A DNA stretch of 48,927 nucleotides, taken from NCBI RefSeq assembly GCF_028687955.1, contig NZ_JAQTZC010000006.1:1-48927 (forward strand), written 5' to 3'. The notes under the pieces were generated by a model. The model worked only from the letters and a program-made list of their open reading frames with translations. It ran no database searches and had not been told where the DNA came from. The position numbers and the translations under genes were made by a program. Numbering within the stretch: the stretch's first letter is position 1; each line of letters begins with the position of its first letter. Origin of the DNA: Acidocella sp. (GTDB lineage: Bacteria; Pseudomonadota; Alphaproteobacteria; Acetobacterales; Acetobacteraceae). Shown one piece after another: positions 16,983 to 24,118 of the stretch.

Positions 16983-18353
16983 ATGTTCAAGAGCGTTAAT
17001 CCGGCGAACGGCCAGGAAATTGCAACTTACGCGGAGCTCTCCGGCGCCGGGGTGGAGGACAGGCTCCGCAAGGCGGCGGCGGCTTATCAGCATTGGCGGA
17101 AAAGCCCCGTGAGCGCGCGCGCGGATTTGCTCCGCAAAATCGCCGCGCAGTATGAGGTGAACAAGGACCGGCTGGCCCGCATGGCGACAATGGAAATGGG
17201 TAAGACCTATGCCTCGGCCGTTGGCGAGGTCGAGAAATGCATCGCGGCGTTCCACCATTACGCCAAGCATGGCCCGGCCATGCTGGTGCCGCTGCGCCAT
17301 GCGCTGAGCACCGGCGGCAGCGCCGAGCTGCACTGGCTGCCGCAGGGGCCGGTGCTGGCGGTTATGCCGTGGAATTTTCCGTACTGGCAGGTCGTGCGGT
17401 TCATCGCGCCCACCATTCTCGCGGGCAACGTTGGGTTACTGAAACATGCCAGCAATGTGCAAGGCGTGGCGGGGCTGCTGGAGGAAATGGTGGTGGCGGC
17501 CGGGGCGCCGGTTGGGCTGTTCCAGAATCTGGCCGTGAAATCAAAGGCTGTCGGGGATATTATCGCGGATGAGCGGATTGTCGCGGTGACGCTGACAGGC
17601 AGCGAGGGAGCGGGCATGGCGGTGGCCGAACAGGCCGGGCGGCAATTGAAAAAGGTCGTGCTGGAGCTTGGCGGATCGGACCCGTTCATCGTGATGCCCT
17701 CGGCTGATTTGGATACGGCCGTGCGCATGGCGGTGAAGGCGCGGATTCAGAACACCGGGCAGTCTTGCATCTGCGGCAAGCGGATGATCGTGCATGCGGA
17801 TATTTATGAGGCGTTTCTTGAGAAATTCTCCGCCGCGATGAAGGCCGTGAAGGCGGGCGACCCGATGGACCCGGCAACTGATATGGGGCCGCTCTCCAGC
17901 TTCGAGCAGCGCGATACGGTGTTGCAGCAGCTTGTGGAGGCCAAAAACCAGGGGGCGAAGCTATTGTTTGGCGGCGAGGCGCTACCAGGGCTGGGGGCTT
18001 ATATGTCGGCTGGGATTCTCACCGAGGTGCCACTGGACAGCCCGCTGATGCGTGAGGAGATTTTCGGGCCGATTGCGATGTTGTTCCGCGCGGCGGATAT
18101 TGATGAGGCGATCCGCATCGCCAATAATATTCCCTTCGGCCTGGGGTCTTCGGTTTGGACCAATGATGCGCAGGAGCAGCAGCGTTTCATCCGCGATATT
18201 GAGGCGGGGATGACCGCGATCAACCAGATGCTCGCCTCTTCGCCGGAAGCGCCGTTCGGGGGGATCAAACGCTCAGGCCATGGCCGCGAGTTGGGGACGC
18301 ATGGGCTGCATGAGTTCATGAACCTGAAGACGGTGCTGCGCGCGGCGGGGTAG
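16983..18353 (+). CDS. NAD(P)-dependent succinate-semialdehyde dehydrogenase (Sad/YneI type)
   Basis: Aldehyde dehydrogenase of 456 residues, shorter at the N-terminus than GabD, as in the YneI/Sad subgroup. It begins MFKSVNPANGQEIATYAEL. MPWNFPYWQVVRF lies near residue 129, the cofactor-binding segment reads LTGSEGAGMAVAEQ, the general base is in LELGGSDPFIV, and the nucleophile is the first Cys of NTGQSCICGKR. The start is supported by AAGGGAG 7 bases upstream. It likely oxidises succinate semialdehyde to succinate, feeding the citric acid cycle. Its relation to the AidB-type gene upstream is not obvious. Convergent with the DUF934 gene. Confidence 0.88.
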   Translation: MFKSVNPANGQEIATYAELSGAGVEDRLRKAAAAYQHWRKSPVSARADLLRKIAAQYEVNKDRLARMATMEMGKTYASAVGEVEKCIAAFHHYAKHGPAMLVPLRHALSTGGSAELHWLPQGPVLAVMPWNFPYWQVVRFIAPTILAGNVGLLKHASNVQGVAGLLEEMVVAAGAPVGLFQNLAVKSKAVGDIIADERIVAVTLTGSEGAGMAVAEQAGRQLKKVVLELGGSDPFIVMPSADLDTAVRMAVKARIQNTGQSCICGKRMIVHADIYEAFLEKFSAAMKAVKAGDPMDPATDMGPLSSFEQRDTVLQQLVEAKNQGAKLLFGGEALPGLGAYMSAGILTEVPLDSPLMREEIFGPIAMLFRAADIDEAIRIANNIPFGLGSSVWTNDAQEQQRFIRDIEAGMTAINQMLASSPEAPFGGIKRSGHGRELGTHGLHEFMNLKTVLRAAG

Positions 18354-18380
18354 CGTGCCGCGCACAGGTGGCGGCAACTG

Positions 18381-18857
18381 TTACGCCGCCAGGCCGCGGC
18401 CCATGAGCCGGGAGAGCAACTGCCCCGGATGCACCGGGTTTTCCAGCGTGCTGGACGCCAGGCGCCACTGCGCGGCGGGGTGCTCGGGCGAGGTGCTCAA
18501 GGTGGAGAAGCCGCAATGCAGCAAGGCGGCGAACTGGTCCGGGATGACATGGCCGACAGCGCGGATTTCGCCCTTGAAGCCGTATTTAAGCCGCAGGTTG
18601 CGCGCCAGGGTGAAGCCCCGGCCGTCACGGAATTTGGGAAATTCGATGGCGATGAGGGCGAAGCTGCCCAGGCGGGGGGCGATGGTCTCCAGGGCCGCGC
18701 CGGGGGGGATTTGCACGCCGAGTGGGGCGGGCAGCGGCGAGTCGGTCGAGGGCAACTCCGCCAGGGGGATGATGATGTAGGGTGCGGGGGCAGCGCCGGG
18801 CGCGCTGACGCTCCAGCTGTCCGCAACCTCCCGCCCCTGTGCGTTAATGATTGCCAT
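18381..18857 (-). CDS. DUF934 protein of the assimilatory sulfite reductase operon
   Basis: 158-residue cytoplasmic protein of the DUF934 (COG3749) family, encoded next to sulfite/nitrite reductases in many proteobacteria. Seen: VQIPPGAALETIAPRLG, FALIAIEFPKFRDGRGFTLA and LRLKYGFKGEIRAVGHVIPD, the typical core, then QFAALLHCGFSTL. The family's biochemical role is not established; it is thought to assist sulfite reduction. The ATG at 18857 overlaps the sulfite reductase stop by 14 bp in another frame, so translation is likely coupled. In many relatives cysH follows here, but in this window the convergent dehydrogenase gene ends only 27 bp away. Confidence 0.8.
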   Translation of the reverse strand: MAIINAQGREVADSWSVSAPGAAPAPYIIIPLAELPSTDSPLPAPLGVQIPPGAALETIAPRLGSFALIAIEFPKFRDGRGFTLARNLRLKYGFKGEIRAVGHVIPDQFAALLHCGFSTLSTSPEHPAAQWRLASSTLENPVHPGQLLSRLMGRGLAA

Positions 18858-20847
18858 AGACGGCCTCCTTGAATGGCGCCAGGCCAAGCCGGCGGTAGGT
18901 CTCGATGAATGTTTCGCCCTCGGTGCGGTGCGCGATGTAGGCGTTGACGATTTTCTCCACCGTCTCGGGCACTTGTTCCGTGGGAACGGCCGGGCCGATG
19001 ATGGTGCCGATGGCGGCCTTTTCATCCGAGGCGCCGCCAAGGGTGATCTGATAGACTTCCGTGCCGCTTTTATCGACGCCGAGCAGACCGATATGGCCGA
19101 CATGGTGATGCCCGCAGGCGTTGATGCAGCCTGAGATGTTTAGATCCAGCGGACCGATGTCCTGCTGGCGCTGCGGGTCGGCGAAACGCTCGGCGATGCG
19201 CTGCGCGACCGGAATGGAACGGGCGGTGGCCAGGGCGCAATAGTCCATGCCGGGGCAGGCGATGATGTCAGTCACCAAACCGATGTTGCCCGCGGCGAGG
19301 CCGAGGGAGACAAGCTCAGACCAGAAAACGTGCAGATCGGCCTTGCGGACATGGGGGAGGACCAGATTCTGCTGGTGGGTGACGCGCAGTTCGCCGAAGG
19401 AAAAGCGATCCGCGAGATCGGCGATCTTGTCCATCTCGCCGGCCTTAACGTCACCAGGGATGCTGCCGGGGGTTTTCAGCGATATCACCGCCGAGATGTA
19501 GCCAGGCTGGCGGTGCGGGTGGGTGTTGGTGCGCACCCAGGCGCGGAAGGCGCGGTCGCGCTTCAACGCCTCGGTGAATTCCGTGGGTTCTGCCTTCAGG
19601 GTTTCAAACGGCGGGGGGATGAATCGGGCGCCGACAGCGGCCACGACGTCTGATTCCAGGACGCAGTAATCAGCCAGCATGGCGGCGAATTCGTCCTCGA
19701 CCATTTTGATGAAATGTTCGGGCTTCATCTCCCGGATGAGGATTTTGATGCGCGCCTTGTGGATGTTATCGCGCCGGCCCAGCGCATTGTAGACGCGCAG
19801 GATGGCCTCAACATAACGCAACAGGTCGTGCACCTGCAGTTCGTCGCGTAGCTTGACCGCGATGACCGGGATGCGGCCGAGGCCGCCGCCGGCGAAGATC
19901 TGGAACACCGGCTCACCTTGCGCGTTGCGCCGCGCCATGATGCCGATGTCGTGCAGGCGCACGGCCGCGCGGTCCTGCGGGGAGCCGGTGATAGCGATTT
20001 TGAACTTGCGCGGGAGATAGGTGAACTCGGGATGGTCAGTCGACCACTGGCGCAGGATTTCGGCGTAGACGCGCGGGTCGACGATTTCATCCGCGGCGGC
20101 GGCGGCGAATTCATCCGTCGTGACGTTGCGCACGCAGTTGCCGCTGGTCTGGATGGCGTGGATGTCAGCCTCGGCCAGCAGAGCCAGGACCGCCGGGGCA
20201 TCCTCCAGGCGCATCCAGTTGAACTGGATGTTCTGGCGGGTGGTGAAATGGCCGTAGCCGCGATCGTAATGGCGGGCGACATAGGCGAGCTGGCGCAGCT
20301 GCGAGGCGCTGAGAATGCCATAAGGCAGGGCCACGCGCAGCATGTAGGCGTGGAGCTGGAGGTAGAGGCCGTTCATCAGGCGCAGGGGCTTGAACTCATC
20401 CTCGCTCAGCTCGCCAGCAAGGCGGCGGGCAACCTGCGCGCCGAAGCTGGCGGCACGGTCACGCAGGAACTGGCGGTCGTAATCGTCGTAGCGGTAAATC
20501 CCGGCGAAGGGGGAGGTTGAGGTGGCTGAGGGCAGCGGCGGCAGGGCGCCACCGCGCGCGCCCCAGGTGCTGACCGGGAGGTCCGGGCGGACGGAGGGGC
20601 CGTCGGCGCGAATTGCCTCGCGCTGGGTGGCGGGGAGCGGGGTGCCATCCGCCTCCAGGGTGACGGGAACCTCGTGGACATCCACCACCACCTGCGGCTG
20701 CAGGGCGGCCTTTTGCAGGCCGATCACCAGGGCATCGGCATCGAGGGGACCGGCGGCTTGCACCTGCTCGGCCCAGTCGCCGCTAGCCGTGCGCCAGACG
20801 GTGGCGCCATCACGCAGACGATTGGCGGAAATGATACTTAACGGCAT
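18844..20847 (-). CDS. DUF2849-sulfite reductase (CysI-type hemoprotein) fusion
   Basis: Siroheme/[4Fe-4S] reductase that reduces sulfite to sulfide with six electrons, in assimilatory sulfur metabolism. 667 residues from ATG 20847. The first ~95 residues (SIISANRLRDGATVWR ... ATQREAIRADGPSVRPDL) match the DUF2849 family, normally a separate small gene just upstream of cysI in alphaproteobacteria. Then follow YRYDDYDRQFLRDRAASFG, the ferrodoxin-like domains with GYGHFTTRQNIQFNW, and the cofactor cysteines: CPGMDYC (C-X5-C) and GCINAC (C-X3-C) near the C-terminus. The N-terminus could start 14 residues earlier (20889), but that extension lacks family similarity. No flavoprotein partner cysJ is adjacent, so the electron donor may be ferredoxin or a distant gene. 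Siroheme comes from the hemC/hemD product. Confidence 0.9.
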   Translation of the reverse strand: MPLSIISANRLRDGATVWRTASGDWAEQVQAAGPLDADALVIGLQKAALQPQVVVDVHEVPVTLEADGTPLPATQREAIRADGPSVRPDLPVSTWGARGGALPPLPSATSTSPFAGIYRYDDYDRQFLRDRAASFGAQVARRLAGELSEDEFKPLRLMNGLYLQLHAYMLRVALPYGILSASQLRQLAYVARHYDRGYGHFTTRQNIQFNWMRLEDAPAVLALLAEADIHAIQTSGNCVRNVTTDEFAAAAADEIVDPRVYAEILRQWSTDHPEFTYLPRKFKIAITGSPQDRAAVRLHDIGIMARRNAQGEPVFQIFAGGGLGRIPVIAVKLRDELQVHDLLRYVEAILRVYNALGRRDNIHKARIKILIREMKPEHFIKMVEDEFAAMLADYCVLESDVVAAVGARFIPPPFETLKAEPTEFTEALKRDRAFRAWVRTNTHPHRQPGYISAVISLKTPGSIPGDVKAGEMDKIADLADRFSFGELRVTHQQNLVLPHVRKADLHVFWSELVSLGLAAGNIGLVTDIIACPGMDYCALATARSIPVAQRIAERFADPQRQQDIGPLDLNISGCINACGHHHVGHIGLLGVDKSGTEVYQITLGGASDEKAAIGTIIGPAVPTEQVPETVEKIVNAYIAHRTEGETFIETYRRLGLAPFKEAVYGNH

Positions 20848-21209
20848 ACTCAATCCACTCGCTTCCCTGAACTCGGACCATCGCGCCACCAGGGCGCTGA
20901 GCTGAAATAGGGTATGGGCGAGGAGATTGAAACCCGCCCGGCCGGGCGGGCGGGCGGCGGTTCTGGCGCGCAGCCCCTTGATGAAACAAGGCTGAAAAGA
21001 ATGAACCGATATTCTCTCTCTCCCGGGGGAGCTGGAAGAAATTTGCTCCCAACATCAGGGAGCGGGATGCAAAACTCTTCCAACCACGGCGGGGCGGGGG
21101 GCGCGGGGCTTCAGGCCCGGGGCATAAAAATATTTTTACAAAGGACCATAAAATCCCGGCGCGGGAGAGAAAAATGGCAAAAAACCGCCCATGCCGGTGG
21201 CGAGAGGGG
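20848..21209. other. 362-bp intergenic leader upstream of sulfite reductase
   Basis: No convincing gene. It contains a perfect GC palindrome CCCGCCCGG/CCGGGCGGG (20933-20950), flanked on its left by AAA, so on the minus strand it reads as a hairpin followed by a weak TTT: an attenuator-like structure 85 bp before the sulfite reductase start. A second hairpin has arms GCTCCC (21045-21050) and GGGAGC (21058-21063). An AT-rich stretch (21123-21153) and a small hairpin near 21160 lie close to the korB stop. No SAM riboswitch consensus was recognised. Confidence 0.4.
21154..21166 (-). terminator. possible weak terminator after korB
   Basis: On the minus strand a short hairpin (TCCCG, 3-base loop, CGGGA) is followed by TTTTATGG, 44 bp after the korB stop. 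The stem is only 5 bp, so this is a weak candidate. Confidence 0.3.
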
Positions 21210-22265
21210 TCAGCGCAGGGTGGCGTTCAGCGCCTCCAGCGCCGCCGAGCCGGGGCAGAGATCCGTCTCGTCCAGGGCGTTGAGCGGGGTGGCCGCGGTT
21301 TTGAGGTGGCTGTGCATCTCCTCGGGCTCGGGGTCGAGATAGAGCAACCCGGTGACGATTTCACCCTTGGCATGGTGGTGTTGCAGGAAGTTCAACGCCT
21401 CGGCGCGGCTGCTGACATCATAATCACCCGCGAGCTTGCGCAGACGCAGCAGGGAGCCGTCATGCTGCTCGACGATCTCAACCGCGCCGGGGGCGTAGTC
21501 GACGGTGATCTCATCGCGGCCGGTGATGACATCCAGCATATTCACCGCCTCGTTGTGCTCGCGCACATAGTCGAAGCTTTTGGTGGAGCCCTGGTGGTTG
21601 TTGAAGGTGACGCAGGGGGAGATGCAGTCAATGAAGGCGGCGCCGGGGTGCGCCAGAGCGGCCTGGATCAGCGGTATGAGCTGGGCCTTGTCACCCGAGA
21701 AGCTGCGGCCGACGAAGCTGGCGCCGAGCTGGATGGCCATGCTGACTAGGTCGATCGCCTCGTCGTTGTTGGCGACGCCGCGCTTGCTCTTGGCGCCTTT
21801 GTCCGCCGTGGCGGAGAACTGGCCCTTGGTGAGGCCATATACGCCGTTGTTCTCGACGATATAGACCATGTTGACGCCGCGGCGCATGGAATGGGCGAAC
21901 TGGCCAAGGCCGATGGAGGCGGAGTCACCGTCACCCGAAACACCCAGATAGATCAGGTCCCGGTTGGCGAGGTTGGCGCCGGTGAGGACAGAGGGCATGC
22001 GCCCGTGCACGGAGTTGAAGCCATGGGAGCTGCCGAGAAAATAGGTCGGCGTTTTGGAGGAGCAGCCGATGCCTGAAAGCTTGGCGATGCGGTGGGGCGG
22101 CAGATCCATCTGGAAGCAGGCGTGGACGATGGCCGCCGAGATGGAATCATGGCCGCAGCCGGCGCAGAGGGTTGAGATCGCGCCCTCATAGTCGCGCCGC
22201 GTGTAGCCCAGTGCGTTGGGGAGCAGGCCGGGGTGGTGCAGCTTGGGTTTGGGCAGAAAGCTCAT
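21210..22265 (-). CDS. korB: 2-oxoacid:ferredoxin oxidoreductase, beta subunit (KorB-like)
   Basis: Thiamine-diphosphate subunit of a 2-oxoacid (probably 2-oxoglutarate):ferredoxin oxidoreductase. 351 residues. Seen: LCAGCGHDSISAAI near residue 33, with the Fe-S/TPP-proximal Cys, LSGIGCSSKTPTYF, VHGRMPSVLTGANLAN, and the TPP-Mg motif VSGDGDSASIGLGQF followed by NNGVYGLTKGQ. It decarboxylates the oxoacid and passes electrons to a [4Fe-4S] cluster, ending in ferredoxin. The ATG overlaps the korA stop by 4 bp. Last gene of the flavoprotein-korA-korB operon. The KG-type assignment over pyruvate or branched-chain substrates rests on overall likeness and is not certain. Confidence 0.87.
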   Translation of the reverse strand: MSFLPKPKLHHPGLLPNALGYTRRDYEGAISTLCAGCGHDSISAAIVHACFQMDLPPHRIAKLSGIGCSSKTPTYFLGSSHGFNSVHGRMPSVLTGANLANRDLIYLGVSGDGDSASIGLGQFAHSMRRGVNMVYIVENNGVYGLTKGQFSATADKGAKSKRGVANNDEAIDLVSMAIQLGASFVGRSFSGDKAQLIPLIQAALAHPGAAFIDCISPCVTFNNHQGSTKSFDYVREHNEAVNMLDVITGRDEITVDYAPGAVEIVEQHDGSLLRLRKLAGDYDVSSRAEALNFLQHHHAKGEIVTGLLYLDPEPEEMHSHLKTAATPLNALDETDLCPGSAALEALNATLR

Positions 22266-24118
22266 GACGCGCTCCTCTCGAAAGACCGGGCCGTGAGCGC
22301 AGCGTGGCCTTTGATTTTTCCGGCGATCTGGCGCGCGGTAACCGGCGAGCCATCGTAATGCAGGATTTTGGGCAGGCGGGCGGGGTCTATTTCCAGCTCG
22401 TTGACCAGCAGGGTACGCAACTGCGCGTCACGGTTCTGTTCGACGACGAAAACTTTCTCATGGGCCTCGATGAAGCCGTTGACCACATCGCTGAAGGGGA
22501 AGGCGCGCACGCGCATCAGATCCAGCTCGATGCCATCGGCGGCCAGCAGGTCAGCCGCTTCGAGCATGGCGGGGGTGGTGGAGCCGTAATAGATGGCGCC
22601 GAGTTTGGTGGGCCGGGATGCCGGGCGGACCACGGGGGCGGGAACAAGCGTGGCGGCGGTGGCGAATTTGCGCAGCAGGCGCTGCATGTTGTCCTCATAG
22701 GCCGCGCCGGCTTCGGTGTAGCGGGCGTAACGGTCCTTCGAGGTGCCGCGGGTGAAGAAAGAGCCGCGGGTGGGATGGGTGCCGGGATAGGTGCGGTAGG
22801 TGATGCCGTCGCCATCGGCATCGAGGTAGCGGCCGAACTCCTTGCCGGCTTCAAGCTCTTGCGCGGTCATCACCTTGCCGCGATCCATCTTTTTGGAGTC
22901 ATCCCAGACGAGCGGGCGCGTGAGGCGCTCGTTCATGCCGATGTCGAGATCAAGCAGAACGAAAACAGGGGTTTGCAGGCGCTCGGCAAGGTCAAACGCC
23001 TGGGCGCCGAAGGTGAAGCACTCATAGGGGTCTTCAGGGAAGAGCAGGACGTGTTTGGTATCGCCATGCGAGGCATAGGCGCAGGCCAGAATGTCACATT
23101 GCTGGGTGCGGGTGGGCATGCCCGTGGAGGGGCCGGCGCGCTGGACATCGAAGATGACGGCGGGGATTTCGGCGAAATAGGCCAGGCCAAAGAATTCTTG
23201 CATCAGCGAAATGCCGGGGCCGGAGGTGGCGGTGAAGGCGCGCGCGCCGTTCCAGGAGGCGCCGATGACCATGCCGATGGAGGAGAGTTCGTCCTCGGCC
23301 TGCACGATGGCGAAGTTATGCGCGCCGGTTTGCTTATCGACGCGGAAACGGGTGCAGTATTTCTGGAACCCCTCGACCAGCGAGGTGGAGGGGGTGATGG
23401 GATACCAGGCCGCGACCGTGGCGCCGCCATAAACCGCACCGAGGCCGGCGGCGGCGTTGCCCTCGATGGCGATACGATCGCCCACGGCGGTGGAACGGCG
23501 CACACGCAGGCCGATGGGGCATTGCAGGTTGGTTTGCGCGTAGTCCCGCCCCATGTGCAGCGCCTGGATATTGGCGGAGATCAGCTTTTCCTTGGCCTTG
23601 AACTGCTCGGCGATGAGGGCTTCCAGCACCTCGATCTCGATATCCAGCAGAGCCGCGATGGCGCCGACATAGATGATGTTCTTGAAGAGCTGGCGCTGGC
23701 GCGGGTCAGTATAAACACGGTTGCACAGCTCGGTGAGCGGCATGCCGATGATGACGATGTCGTTACGCAGGCGGCTCTCGGGCACCACGCGGCTGGAATC
23801 GTAGAACAGATAGCCGCCGGGAAGGATGGAGGCGATGTCCTGGTCCCAGGTTTGCGGATTCATCGCAACCATGAAATCGGTGCCCTCGCGCGCGCCCAGA
23901 TAGCCGGCCTCGGAGACGCGGATTTCATACCACGTCGGCAGGCCCTGGATGTTGGAGGGGAAGATGTTGCGCGTGGCCGCGGGGACGCCCATGCGCAGGA
24001 TGGCCTTGCCGAACATCTGGTTGGCGCTGGCGGAGCCGGAGCCGTTGACGTTGGCGAATTTGACGACGAAATCGTTGACGCGGACGAGGCCGTCAACCGG
24101 TTTTACGACTTGGAGCAT
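22262..24118 (-). CDS. korA: 2-oxoacid:ferredoxin oxidoreductase, fused gamma-alpha subunit (KorA-like)
   Basis: 618-residue fusion of the gamma domain (N-terminal ~190 residues) and the alpha (pyrimidine-binding) domain, the usual form of aerobic-type KorA. N-terminal KFANVNGSGSASANQMFGK is the gamma-domain glycine-rich segment. The alpha domain begins near GNAAAGLGAVYGGATVAAW and continues with YPITPSTSLVEGFQKY, ATSGPGISLMQEFFGLAYF and DVQRAGPSTGMPTRTQQCD. The C-terminal domain includes VFVVEQNRDAQLRTLLVNEL. ATG 24118 was chosen because the 25 earlier residues of a longer frame are unlike the family. It overlaps the upstream flavoprotein gene by 16 bp. Works with KorB in CoA-dependent oxidative decarboxylation. 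Confidence 0.88.
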   Translation of the reverse strand: MLQVVKPVDGLVRVNDFVVKFANVNGSGSASANQMFGKAILRMGVPAATRNIFPSNIQGLPTWYEIRVSEAGYLGAREGTDFMVAMNPQTWDQDIASILPGGYLFYDSSRVVPESRLRNDIVIIGMPLTELCNRVYTDPRQRQLFKNIIYVGAIAALLDIEIEVLEALIAEQFKAKEKLISANIQALHMGRDYAQTNLQCPIGLRVRRSTAVGDRIAIEGNAAAGLGAVYGGATVAAWYPITPSTSLVEGFQKYCTRFRVDKQTGAHNFAIVQAEDELSSIGMVIGASWNGARAFTATSGPGISLMQEFFGLAYFAEIPAVIFDVQRAGPSTGMPTRTQQCDILACAYASHGDTKHVLLFPEDPYECFTFGAQAFDLAERLQTPVFVLLDLDIGMNERLTRPLVWDDSKKMDRGKVMTAQELEAGKEFGRYLDADGDGITYRTYPGTHPTRGSFFTRGTSKDRYARYTEAGAAYEDNMQRLLRKFATAATLVPAPVVRPASRPTKLGAIYYGSTTPAMLEAADLLAADGIELDLMRVRAFPFSDVVNGFIEAHEKVFVVEQNRDAQLRTLLVNELEIDPARLPKILHYDGSPVTARQIAGKIKGHAALTARSFERSAS

